Of a stretch of 64,000 bases of DNA, positions 7,959 through 17,035 are shown one piece after another. Position 1 is the first letter of the stretch, and each line of letters opens with the position of its first letter. The translations under genes and the position numbers were made by a program. Origin of the DNA: Planotetraspora kaengkrachanensis. Lineage in GTDB: Bacteria > Actinomycetota > Actinomycetes > Streptosporangiales > Streptosporangiaceae. A model generated the notes under the pieces. The model made no database searches. It was not told the DNA's origin and saw nothing but the letters and a program-made list of their open reading frames with translations. Location of the stretch: assembly GCF_016862895.1 (NCBI RefSeq), contig NZ_BONV01000041.1, forward strand, positions 56,896-120,895, given 5' to 3'.

Positions 7959-8732
7959 TCAGCCGTCGGACAGGTCGGCGTCGGCGACGTCGAGGTTGCG
8001 CAGACCGTCGAGGACGCGCAGCATCGTCATCTCATCCGGCCCCGCCGCCCGTTCGGCCGGCGGGTGCCGCCGCACTCTGCGGGGCAGCGTCCTGTGCGCG
8101 TCGCCCTGAGCGGCGGCCGGGCCCTTCCCGTGACCGAGTGCGGCCGTGACGCGGGCCGGCCTCGCGGCGGGCCGCGTCAGAGCCGCCGGCGGAAGAGGAA
8201 GCTCGCACCAGACGATCTTCCCTCGGTCGCGCGCGGTGTAGTGGCCCCAATTCGTCGACAGCATGCCGACGAGGGCGAGCCCGCGGCCGCCCTCCGCGGA
8301 GAGGTCGCTCTCGGCCACCATCGGCGCCGACTCGCTCCCGTCCCACACCTCGATGAACAGGCTGCACGAGCCGGAGGAGACGCGCAGCCGGAGGGCGACC
8401 ATCCGCAGCGCGACGGGGAACATGGACGAGGCCATCGGGGCGTTGCGTACCTCGTTGGTCGCGTGCACCGCGTTGGTCACCAACTCCGACACCAGGAGTT
8501 CGGTGGTGTCGGCGAGGTTGGCCAGTTCCCACCTGCCGAGTTGACAGCGCACGAAGGCCCGGGCCCGCCTCGGCGCCGTCAGCGCCGAGCCGAAGACCCG
8601 GTCGGCGACCCGCCGGTCACCGTGGGAGGAGAACGGTGAGGTCAACATCCCCGGAGTGACTCCTGGACGGCCCCGGCGGGCGCGGGCTGCGGGAGCAACC
8701 GAGGAAGACGCATGCCTCCGATCATCTGTCAT
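7959..8732 (-). CDS. RsbW-like ATP-binding protein (HATPase_c_2)
   Basis: 257 aa. The GHKL ATPase core lies at about residues 45-185, with the N box in LLVSELVTNAVHAT and the G1 box in EGGRGLALVG. This is the serine-kinase/anti-sigma class (RsbW/SpoIIAB-like) that is greatly expanded in actinomycetes, usually acting on anti-sigma-factor antagonists or as an orphan regulator. The C-terminal ~70 residues are low-complexity and Arg/Ala-rich. The start at 8732 lacks a ribosome site; the ATG at 8648 would give 229 aa and still keep the domain. No partner gene is adjacent. Confidence 0.8.
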   Translation of the reverse strand: MTDDRRHASSSVAPAARARRGRPGVTPGMLTSPFSSHGDRRVADRVFGSALTAPRRARAFVRCQLGRWELANLADTTELLVSELVTNAVHATNEVRNAPMASSMFPVALRMVALRLRVSSGSCSLFIEVWDGSESAPMVAESDLSAEGGRGLALVGMLSTNWGHYTARDRGKIVWCELPLPPAALTRPAARPARVTAALGHGKGPAAAQGDAHRTLPRRVRRHPPAERAAGPDEMTMLRVLDGLRNLDVADADLSDG

Positions 8733-8798
8733 GGAAGGTTGGGAAGTGACGGGGTTTTCAGGATTCAGACAAGTTTCTTGTCGGATGTACTCGTGTCG

Positions 8799-9359
8799 TC
8801 ACCGTGCGGGACGAAGCCCGTCGAACATGATGTCGAGCGCCTTCCGCCGGACGTCCGCGCTCACGCGCTCGGCCGCCCTGGACGCGCCGACCAGCAGCGC
8901 GATCAGTTCCTCCGGGCCGATGTCCGCGCGGACGGCACCGGCCTGCTGCGCGCGGGTCAGCAACGTACCGACGGTCGCGGCCAACTCCGTCCCGACCACG
9001 GACGGCACCCCGTTCCCCGCGGCCTCCGACAGCACGTCGGCGTACGCGCTCTGCGTGGCCGCCTGCTCGACCGCGTAGGTGAAGAAGCCGTAGAAGGCGG
9101 GACCGGCCTGTGCCTGCGACAGCGCAGCCGCCTTGTCGGCCAGCCTGCGCACCCGGGCGAGGAAGACCGCCTCGATCAGGGACTCCTTGGCCGGGAAGTG
9201 ACGGAAGACGGTGCCGATGCCGACGCCGGCCTCCCTGGCCACATCCTCCGTGGAGGCCGACACCCCCTGGGCCGCGAAGACCGCCTCGGCCGCTTCGAGG
9301 ATCCTGGCACGGTTGCGCTGCGCGTCGGCGCGCAGCGGGCGCCCCTCACCCATTGACAA
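8799..9359 (-). CDS. TetR/AcrR-family repressor
   Basis: 186 aa. The helix-turn-helix VAREAGVGIGTVFRHFPAKE sits at about residues 41-60, followed by a SBP_bac/TetR_C-type ligand domain. It is divergent from the SnoaL-like gene at 9456. The 96-bp gap holds a sigma-A-like promoter overlapped by two related palindromes, so repression of the SnoaL gene and of itself is likely. A second ATG lies at 9353. Confidence 0.9.
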   Translation of the reverse strand: MSMGEGRPLRADAQRNRARILEAAEAVFAAQGVSASTEDVAREAGVGIGTVFRHFPAKESLIEAVFLARVRRLADKAAALSQAQAGPAFYGFFTYAVEQAATQSAYADVLSEAAGNGVPSVVGTELAATVGTLLTRAQQAGAVRADIGPEELIALLVGASRAAERVSADVRRKALDIMFDGLRPAR

Positions 9360-9403
9360 ACGGAGTCGTCGCTCCGTATTTTCTAAGCGGAGTCACGACT
9401 CCG
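9353..9403 (+). promoter_or_regulatory. promoter with two TetR operators
   Basis: TTGACA (9353-9358) and TATTTT (9377-9382) are separated by 18 bp, reading toward the SnoaL-like gene. Operator 1 (9360-9377, ACGGAG-N6-CTCCGT) fills the spacer. Operator 2 (9388-9403, CGGAGTC-N2-GACTCCG) lies just past the -10 box. Both share the half site CGGAGTC or CGGAG. The arrangement fits occlusion of RNA polymerase by the divergent TetR protein. Confidence 0.75.
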
Positions 9404-9455
9404 AGTGTACGGCACGCCGTCAGGCCCCAGGGAAACCACGAAAGGAACGGGACCC

Positions 9456-9932
9456 ATGACCCTCACCGCACGCGACGCCTTCACCCGATGGCAGGACACC
9501 GTACTGTCCGGCTTCGCCGGCCCACAGACGGGCCCGGCGGGCCCGGACGGCGCCGCGGCCGCGACGGGGGACACGCAGACGGCCTACGGCGACGACCTCG
9601 CCGACGACCTGGTGGTCGAGTGGCCCTTCAACCCTCCGGGACGGCCCCGCCGCGTCGAGGGCCGGGCCGCGTTCGAGGCGATCGCCGGACCCGGCCGGGC
9701 GGCCCTGCCCGTGCGGTTCGAGGGCTTCCGCGACCTCGTCGTCCATGAGACCGCCGACCCCGAGGTGATCATCGCCGAGTACGTTCTCGCGGGCACGGTT
9801 CTCACCACCGGCCGCCAGGCGTCGGCGGCGTTCGTCACCGTACTCCGCGTCCGTGACGGCAAGGTCGTCCACGTCCGGGAGTACCAGGACGTGGCGGCCA
9901 TGGCCGCGGCGCTCGGGGAACTCCCCGGATGA
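9456..9932 (+). CDS. SnoaL-like/NTF2-fold protein
   Basis: 158 aa. The pattern is that of SnoaL-like proteins: an early helix, DDLVVEWPFNPPGRPRRVEG, and a final strand pair VRDGKVVHVREYQDVAAMA. The fold serves in polyketide cyclases, isomerases and binding proteins; no catalytic residues can be assigned. The ATG at 9456 follows AAAGGAACG and is preferred over an upstream in-frame ATG at 9405. Expression is probably controlled by the TetR gene at 8799 via the double operator. Confidence 0.8.
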   Translation: MTLTARDAFTRWQDTVLSGFAGPQTGPAGPDGAAAATGDTQTAYGDDLADDLVVEWPFNPPGRPRRVEGRAAFEAIAGPGRAALPVRFEGFRDLVVHETADPEVIIAEYVLAGTVLTTGRQASAAFVTVLRVRDGKVVHVREYQDVAAMAAALGELPG

Positions 9933-10074
9933 CCCTGACGGCCCCGCGACGACACTGCGACAACACTGCGAGACACTGCGACGGCCTCGCGACGAGTGTC
10001 CAGGCGCGGCAGGTGACCGTGATCGCCGTCGGAACCTGACGGCGGATGACAGGAATGTGCGGCAGAGTCGAGCC

Positions 10075-10470
10075 ATGACGAATCACGCGACGGGCATGTT
10101 CGACATCACCGGCTGGGAAGAGGTGGCCACCGAGGAGAAGACCGGCGCCACCATCGGGCGGACGCGCGTCACCAAGGCCTTCCGCGGCGACCTCGACGGC
10201 ACCAGCACCACCGAGATCATGACGGTCGCCACCGAGGCCGGCCCCGCCGCCTACGTCGGCATCGAACATGTCGAGGGAACGCTCGGCGGCCGCAAGGGGA
10301 CCTTCGTCCTGCAGCACAGCGCGGGCGGTGACGACGACGGCAACCCCTGGATGCGCTGGCTGGTCGTCGCCACCTCGGGCACGGGCGAGCTCACCGGTCT
10401 ACGCGGCGAGGGCCGGATCGAGATCCTGGAGGACGGCGGGCACGCCTACACCCTCGACTACACCCTGTAG
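10075..10470 (+). CDS. DUF3224 domain protein
   Basis: 131 aa, matching the length of DUF3224 proteins. Family features are MFDITGWEE near the start, YVGIEHVEGTLGGRKGTFVL in the middle and a final GHAYTLDYTL beta strand. It is a small beta-barrel protein (allene-oxide-cyclase-like fold) of unknown function. The 142 nt before it contain three copies of ACACTGCGA (9952-9981) and no gene. It ends 32 nt before the convergent epimerase gene. Confidence 0.82.
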   Translation: MTNHATGMFDITGWEEVATEEKTGATIGRTRVTKAFRGDLDGTSTTEIMTVATEAGPAAYVGIEHVEGTLGGRKGTFVLQHSAGGDDDGNPWMRWLVVATSGTGELTGLRGEGRIEILEDGGHAYTLDYTL

Positions 10471-10502
10471 CAGGGCAGAGGGCGGCCTCCCGCGCCCCCC
10501 GC

Positions 10503-11456
10503 TCACGCTCCCGCGAGCAGCCTGTCCTCCTCCTCAGGAGACAGGCCCACCTCCAGCGGCGGCAGGCCCCGCTCACGATCCCAGGCCAGGACATCGGCGG
10601 CGGTGACGGACAACGGCGTCGCCGGCATGCCCGCCTCCCGGGCACGCGCCGCACTGCGCTGGAACGTCAGCTCCCAGACCGGGTCGGGGCGCACCAGCGG
10701 GAAACTCGGCAGCGATTCGGCCGGCACCGGCACGATCTCGACGCGGGTGCCGGCCACGTCCGCGCACGTCTCGATGAGCCCGGCCATCGTCACCGGCTCG
10801 GCCGGGCCGACCGCGTTGTAGGCCCCCGGCCGGTCATCGGCGAGCAGGCGCAGCACGAGCCGGGCGAGGTCACGCGAGTCGACCACCTGCACCGGCTGTC
10901 CGGGGCGGCCGGGCAGGGCCACCCGCCCGCCGCGCGCGGCCCGGCGCACCCAGTACGTGAACAGTTCCTGGTTGTCGTACGGCCCGGCCACGACGCCCGG
11001 CCGTACGATCGTCGCCCGTCGCCCGAACCTGGCGACCAGGTCGTCCTCGCAGGCCACCTTGAGCGGCCCGTAGGTGTCGGCGCCGATCTGTTCGGTGTCG
11101 CGCTCGGCGGGAAGGCGGGGCGCGTCCTCGTCGGAGCCCGGCCCGCTGCCGGGCCGGTAGACGGCGTTGCTGGAGATGAACAGGTACCGCCCGACCCGAT
11201 CGCGGAGCGCGTCGCAGGCCTGCCGTACATGGCGGGGCACGTAGCCGCTGACGTCGACCACCGCGTCCCAGGCGCCGTCACGCAACGCCGCGTAATCTCC
11301 CGTGTCGCGGTCGCCGAGCCGCCGCGGCACGTCGGGGAACAGTTCGGAGCCGGTCCGGCCGCGGCCGAAGAGCGTCACGTCGGCGCTGGTTTCGCGGGCC
11401 GCGTCGACGATGGCCCGTCCGACGAACGAGGTGCCGCCCAGAATCAGAATGCGCAT
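10503..11456 (-). CDS. NAD-dependent epimerase/dehydratase family protein
   Basis: 317 aa. An extended SDR with the Rossmann motif MRILILGGTSFVG at the N-terminus and the catalytic tyrosine and lysine in DTYGPLKVACE. A long C-terminal substrate region follows. Proteins of this subgroup are often named reductases or isoflavone-reductase-like; the substrate is not known. The ATG at 11456 matches the family start; the frame extends 17 codons further. It is divergent from the hydrogenase operon but separated by 176 bp, and there is no sign that it belongs to it. Confidence 0.85.
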   Translation of the reverse strand: MRILILGGTSFVGRAIVDAARETSADVTLFGRGRTGSELFPDVPRRLGDRDTGDYAALRDGAWDAVVDVSGYVPRHVRQACDALRDRVGRYLFISSNAVYRPGSGPGSDEDAPRLPAERDTEQIGADTYGPLKVACEDDLVARFGRRATIVRPGVVAGPYDNQELFTYWVRRAARGGRVALPGRPGQPVQVVDSRDLARLVLRLLADDRPGAYNAVGPAEPVTMAGLIETCADVAGTRVEIVPVPAESLPSFPLVRPDPVWELTFQRSAARAREAGMPATPLSVTAADVLAWDRERGLPPLEVGLSPEEEDRLLAGA

Positions 11457-11632
11457 GGCGCCGGATGGTAGTCGCCCCCGCCCGCCTGTCCGCGCGATGA
11501 CCCACATGCCGATGATCTGCCGGGTCGGGAGCTTAGGTCCGCGATAAGAGCTTTACTCGGGGTTGTGACGCTCGAGGTATCTCGTCCTCGGACACCCACC
11601 GTAGCCTGACGACTACCGTCAAGGAGCGCCAC

Positions 11633-12325
11633 ATGCCCGTCGCATCGATCCAGCAGGTCGCACGTGAGGCCTTCGCCCGCCGGGACACCGCCGGCGGCGC
11701 TCTCGCGCGCGACGCGGAGCTGATCACCCGCGCGGCCCGAGACATGGCCGCGCGGTTCCGTCGTGGCGGGAAGCTCGTGGTGTTCGGCAACGGAGGGGCG
11801 GGCACCGACGCCGCTCACGTCGCCGTCGAGTTCATGCATCCCGTCATCGTGGGCAAACCGGCGCTTCCCGCTCTGGCACTCAGCAACGACGCCGCGACCG
11901 TGTCCGCGGTGGGTGCGGACGAGGGGATGACCGAGGCGTTCGCCCATCAGGTGCGCCACTGGGCGGACCCGGGCGACGTCGCGCTCGGCATCTCACGGGA
12001 CGACCGGGCCGCCGCCGTACGGCGGGGCCTCGAGACCGCCCGTGAACTGGGCCTGCTGACGGTCGCGCTGACGGGAGACCGGCAAGCGCCGCCCACGCAC
12101 CCGGAGAACCCGGTGCACGCGGCGAACACGGGAAACACGGGAAACACGGGGAACGCCGCAGAGGCGGTGCAGGCGGCGGCGGGCCGGGCCGGGCATGCCG
12201 ACCACGTTATCGCGGTCGCCTCGGCCGATCCCGCCGTGATCAAAGAGATCCACGTCACGACCTATCACCTGCTGTGGGAACTCGTCCACGTCTTTCTCGA
12301 ACAGGGCGGGGAGGCCCTCACATGA
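11633..12325 (+). CDS. SIS-domain protein, GmhA-like, first gene of the hydrogenase block
   Basis: 230 aa. One SIS domain with the phosphosugar-binding loop VVFGNGGAGTDAAH at about residues 48-61, related to sedoheptulose-7-phosphate isomerase (GmhA). A variable loop contains NTG three times, encoded by the 9-bp repeat AACACGGGA at 12125-12151. The start has a good AAGGAG site 7 nt upstream. Its stop overlaps the HypC-like start (ATGA), and a second SIS gene follows. The isomerase label may mislead: the context suggests a role in hydrogenase assembly or regulation, which is inference. Confidence 0.8.
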   Translation: MPVASIQQVAREAFARRDTAGGALARDAELITRAARDMAARFRRGGKLVVFGNGGAGTDAAHVAVEFMHPVIVGKPALPALALSNDAATVSAVGADEGMTEAFAHQVRHWADPGDVALGISRDDRAAAVRRGLETARELGLLTVALTGDRQAPPTHPENPVHAANTGNTGNTGNAAEAVQAAAGRAGHADHVIAVASADPAVIKEIHVTTYHLLWELVHVFLEQGGEALT

Positions 12326-12591
12326 ACGAAGGTTTCGACGGTTTCGACGATGCTGACGAGCCGGACGACGGCTGTCACACCGGCTCCTGCGTGACGTGCT
12401 CCGACGAGGCCGTGCCCGTCACGGTCGTCCGCCTGAAGTACCGGGACATGGCGGTCGTCGACACCGGCGGCGGCGAACCCGAGGAGGTCAGCGTGGCGCT
12501 GGTGGAGACCGCCGTGGGCGACACGATCCTGGTCCACGCCAAGGAGGCGATCGCCGTCGTCACCAGGGTGGACGACGATGGGTGCCGCTGA
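12322..12591 (+). CDS. HypC/HupF-family chaperone, atypical N-terminus
   Basis: 89 aa. The C-terminal ~55 residues have the HypC OB-like pattern (VALVETAVGDTILVHAKEAIAVV). Canonical HypC begins Met-Cys, and that cysteine binds the Fe(CN)2CO precursor. Here the protein has an acidic 17-residue leader and then C18, C23 and C26 in GCHTGSCVTCSDEA. Another, canonical HypC is encoded at 20982. It overlaps the upstream SIS gene by 4 nt and the downstream SIS gene by 14 nt, so all three are probably made together. Confidence 0.78.
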   Translation: MNEGFDGFDDADEPDDGCHTGSCVTCSDEAVPVTVVRLKYRDMAVVDTGGGEPEEVSVALVETAVGDTILVHAKEAIAVVTRVDDDGCR

Positions 12592-13309
12592 GGAGCCGGC
12601 GCACGGCACAGGAACGCGGGAGCTGTACCCGTTCCTCTACGAGGCCTCGACCGATCCGGTCCCGGTCTGGGCCGACGCCACCCGGTCCTCCGAGGGCAAG
12701 GCCACCGAGATCGTGTTGCTGCGCCGCCGGATGGCCGAGTTGTGCGGCGACCGCGTCGCCGGCTGCGCCGAGCAGATGGCCGCCGCCTTCGCCTGCGGCG
12801 GGCGGCTGTTCACGTTCGGCAACGGCGGCAGCAGCACCGACGCCCAGGAGGTGGCCACCGCGTTCCTGCGGCCTCCCTCCGGCCGCCCGCTGCCCGCGTT
12901 GTCGCTGACCACCGATGTCGCCGTCGTGACCGCGCTGTCCAACGACGTGGGTTTCGACGCCGTCTTCGCCCGCCAGATGGCCGCGCTCGGCCGCACCGGG
13001 GACATCGCGTTCGGGCTGTCCACCAGCGGGGGATCGGCGAACGTTGCCCGTGCCTTCGAGGAGGCGGCGCGCCGGGACATGCTCACGGTCGGCCTCGCGG
13101 GCGGGCAGGGGGGCATGCTCACCGAGCTCTCGGAGAACGGGGTGCTCGACCACCTGTTCGTCGTCCCGTCGTCGTCGGTGCACCGCATCCAGGAGGCCCA
13201 GACGACGGTCTACCACGTGTTGTGGGAGCTCACCCAGCACGTCCTGGCCGGCCCGGCGAAGGGATCACCACAGCGTGCCGCGGCTCTGCCGGCCTCCGGC
13301 CCACCGTGA
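12578..13309 (+). CDS. second SIS-domain protein of the hydrogenase block
   Basis: 243 aa. A SIS domain with the loop FTFGNGGSSTDAQE at about residues 78-91 and LSTSGGSANV near 150, closer to canonical GmhA/DiaA proteins than the first SIS protein. It has an N-terminal extension of about 40 residues. The ATG overlaps the end of the HypC-like gene by 14 nt. SIS proteins next to hyp genes recur in actinobacterial hydrogenase clusters, as far as I recall, but no biochemical role is established. Confidence 0.8.
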   Translation: MGAAEEPAHGTGTRELYPFLYEASTDPVPVWADATRSSEGKATEIVLLRRRMAELCGDRVAGCAEQMAAAFACGGRLFTFGNGGSSTDAQEVATAFLRPPSGRPLPALSLTTDVAVVTALSNDVGFDAVFARQMAALGRTGDIAFGLSTSGGSANVARAFEEAARRDMLTVGLAGGQGGMLTELSENGVLDHLFVVPSSSVHRIQEAQTTVYHVLWELTQHVLAGPAKGSPQRAAALPASGPP

Positions 13310-13375
13310 CCTGAAAGCACACCGCTGCTCGCGCTGCGGCCGTGACCAGCCACCAAGCATCCGAACGCTCGCCAG

Positions 13376-13399
13376 CACACGCCATCGCACACGCCATCG
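13376..13399. repeat. two tandem 12-mers upstream of hhyS
   Basis: CACACGCCATCG occurs twice in tandem, 26 nt before the hhyS start codon, in the 116-nt gap after the SIS gene. This is the widest gap inside the first half of the block and could hold an internal promoter; no clear -10 or -35 was seen. Confidence 0.5.
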
Positions 13400-13425
13400 A
13401 CACGGTATCGAGACGGGGAGGCGTC

Positions 13426-14502
<1,077 letters not shown>

Positions 14503-14503
14503 T

Positions 14504-16288
14504 ATGACCTCATCGGAGCAAGGCCGTGACCTGGTCGAGATGGCCTGGGATCCCATCACCCGGATCGTCGGCAGCCTCGGCGTCTACTGCAAGATCGACT
14601 TCGCCAACCGGCAGGTGGCCGAGTGCTACAGCACCTCGTCCATCTTCCGCGGCTACAGCATCTTCATGAAGGGCAAGGACCCCCGCGACGCCCACTTCAT
14701 CACCAGCAGGATCTGCGGGATCTGCGGCGACAACCACGCCACCTGCTCGGTCTACGCCCAGAACATGGCCTACGGCGTACGCCCGCCGCACCTCGCCGAA
14801 TGGATCATCAACTGCGGCGAGGCCGCCGAATACATGTTCGACCACAACATCTACCAGGAGAACCTGGTGGGCGTGGACTACTGCGAGAAGATGGTCCGCG
14901 AGACCAACCCCGGCGTCCTGGCCAAGGCCGAGCGGACCGAGGCGCCGCACGCCGAAGACCACGGCTACAAGACGATCGCCGACATCATGCGCTCGCTCAA
15001 CCCCCTCGAAGGGGAGTTCTACCGCGAAGCGCTCGTCATGAGCCGCCTCACCCGCGAGATGTTCTGCCTGATGGAGGGCAGGCACGTACATCCCTCCACG
15101 CTCTACCCGGGCGGCGTCGGCACGGTCGCGACCGTGCAGCTGTTCACCGACTACATGACCCGGCTCATGCGCTACATCGAATTCATGAAACGGGTCGTAC
15201 CGATGCACGACGACCTGTTCGACTTCTTCTACGACGCGCTGCCCGGCTACGAGAACGTCGGCCGTCGCCGCGTCCTGCTCGGCTGCTGGGGCAGCCTCAA
15301 CGACCCCGACCACTGCGACTTCACCTACGAGAACATGAGCGACTGGGGCCGGAAGATGTTCGTCTCACCCGGCGTCATCGTCGACGGCCGGCTGCTGACC
15401 AACGACCTCGTCGACATCAACCTCGGCATCCGCATCCTGCTCGGCAGCTCCTACTACGACGACTGGGCGGGCGCCACCGACCCGTTCGTCACCCACGACC
15501 CGCTCGGCAACCCCGTCGACGTCCGCCACCCGTGGAACCAGCACACCATCCCGCGGCCGCAAAAACGCGACTTCACCGACAAGTACAGCTGGGTCATGTC
15601 GCCCCGCTGGTTCGACGGCAAGGACATGCTCGCCCTCGACACCGGCGGCGGCCCCATCGCGCGGCTGTGGTCCACCGCGCTCAACGGCCTCGTCGACATC
15701 GGCTACGTCAAGGCCACGGGCAACAGCGTGCTGATCAACCTGCCGCGGACGGCGACCAAGCCGGAGAAGACGTTCGAGTGGAAGATCCCGACGCACAAGG
15801 GCGAACCGCTGTCCAACGCGCTCGAACGCAACCGCGCCCGCTCCTACTTCCAGGCCTACGTCGCGGCCTGCGCGCTCCACTTCGCCGAACAGTGCCTCAA
15901 CGAGGTACGGCAGGGCCGTACGCAGACGTGGGAGCCGTTCACCGTGCCCGAGGAGACGATCAGCTGCGGCTTCACCGAGGCGGTCCGCGGCGTGCTGTCC
16001 CACCACATGGTCATCAGGAACGGCAAGATCGCCAACTATCACCCGTACCCGCCCACGCCGTGGAACGCCAGCGTCCGCGACAGCCACGGCACGCCCGGGC
16101 CGTACGAGGACGCGGTGCAGAACACGCCCATCTTCGAGGAGAACTCCCCGGAGAACTTCAAGGGCATCGACATCATGCGGACGATCCGCAGCTTCGACCC
16201 CTGCCTGCCGTGCGGCGTGCACATGTATCTCGGCGAGGGCAAGCTCCTGCAGACGCTGCACAGCCCGCACGCGTTCACCACGCCGTGA
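14504..16288 (+). CDS. hhyL: [NiFe]-hydrogenase large subunit, group 1h
   Basis: 594 aa. The catalytic subunit oxidising H2. The L1 motif is RICGICGDNHATC and the L2 motif DPCLPCGVH; the four cysteines hold the NiFe(CN)2CO site. After H573 there are 21 more residues, the C-terminal tail removed by the maturation protease once nickel is inserted. The length and the L1/L2 sequences fit the actinobacterial group 1h enzymes that scavenge trace H2. The start codon follows the hhyS stop by 1 nt, so the subunits are co-translated. Confidence 0.97.
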   Translation: MTSSEQGRDLVEMAWDPITRIVGSLGVYCKIDFANRQVAECYSTSSIFRGYSIFMKGKDPRDAHFITSRICGICGDNHATCSVYAQNMAYGVRPPHLAEWIINCGEAAEYMFDHNIYQENLVGVDYCEKMVRETNPGVLAKAERTEAPHAEDHGYKTIADIMRSLNPLEGEFYREALVMSRLTREMFCLMEGRHVHPSTLYPGGVGTVATVQLFTDYMTRLMRYIEFMKRVVPMHDDLFDFFYDALPGYENVGRRRVLLGCWGSLNDPDHCDFTYENMSDWGRKMFVSPGVIVDGRLLTNDLVDINLGIRILLGSSYYDDWAGATDPFVTHDPLGNPVDVRHPWNQHTIPRPQKRDFTDKYSWVMSPRWFDGKDMLALDTGGGPIARLWSTALNGLVDIGYVKATGNSVLINLPRTATKPEKTFEWKIPTHKGEPLSNALERNRARSYFQAYVAACALHFAEQCLNEVRQGRTQTWEPFTVPEETISCGFTEAVRGVLSHHMVIRNGKIANYHPYPPTPWNASVRDSHGTPGPYEDAVQNTPIFEENSPENFKGIDIMRTIRSFDPCLPCGVHMYLGEGKLLQTLHSPHAFTTP

Positions 16289-16339
16289 CCGGCTGATCCA
16301 CCCACGACAGGGACGACCGACGGAAAGGAAGCCGGGCAG

Positions 16340-17035
16340 ATGCCCGAAGGCAGCGACCACGACAACACGGCCGGCACCGGTGAGCCCCCAGTGGACATCA
16401 ACGCGGTTGACGTCCACGCGGCGGGCGCCCGCGTCGAGGCGCTCATCGCCGAACTCGGCTCACCGGACACGCGGGCGAAGGCCGAGGAACTCGTCCGCGT
16501 CCTCGTCGGCCTGTACGGCGAGGCCCTCGAGCGCGTCATGCGGATCGTCACCGGCGCCGAGGCCGCCGACGTCCTGCACCGGCTCACCACCGACGACCTG
16601 GTCTCCGGCCTGCTCATCGTGCACGACCTCCACCCGCTGGGCACGGCCGACCGCGTGCTGGCCGCGCTCGAGGAGGTCCGGCCGCATCTCGGGCTGCACG
16701 ACGGGGGAGTGGAACTGCTCGGCGTCGACCCCGCGGGGGTGGTCCGGCTGCGGCTCGAAGGCACCTGCCACGGCTGCCCGTCCTCGCGGCTGACCGTCGC
16801 CGGAGCCATCGAACGGGCCATCATCCGGCTCGCCCCCGAGGTCACCAGGGTCGACGTCGACGGCCTGGACGACCTCGACGAGCACGCCGGCCACGGCGCC
16901 GTACACGGATCCTCGCACGTCAACGGATCAGCGGACGGCTCAGCGGACGGAGGCGGCCGCGCCGCGGACCGGCCGCTCCTGCAGATCCAGCGGCGCCCGC
17001 CTGGCCCCTGCCCGGTGCCGGAGGAGGTCGCATGA
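16340..17035 (+). CDS. NifU-like iron-sulfur scaffold protein of the hydrogenase cluster
   Basis: 231 aa. A NifU C-terminal-type domain covers about residues 105-185, with CxxC in EGTCHGCPSS (C143 and C146), preceded by a helical domain of about 100 residues and followed by a Gly/Ser/Asp-rich tail (NGSADGSADGGG). NifU-type domains carry transient Fe-S clusters. With three cluster sites in HhyS, dedicated delivery is a reasonable role. A GGAAAGGAAG ribosome site precedes it, and its stop overlaps the DUF5947 start (ATGA). Confidence 0.85.
   Translation: MPEGSDHDNTAGTGEPPVDINAVDVHAAGARVEALIAELGSPDTRAKAEELVRVLVGLYGEALERVMRIVTGAEAADVLHRLTTDDLVSGLLIVHDLHPLGTADRVLAALEEVRPHLGLHDGGVELLGVDPAGVVRLRLEGTCHGCPSSRLTVAGAIERAIIRLAPEVTRVDVDGLDDLDEHAGHGAVHGSSHVNGSADGSADGGGRAADRPLLQIQRRPPGPCPVPEEVA

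Noticed and set aside
11457..11632. Promoter of the hydrogenase operon
   Set aside because: A TAGCCT box lies about 40 nt before the first ATG, but no convincing -35 or regulator site was seen, so it is not listed as a feature.
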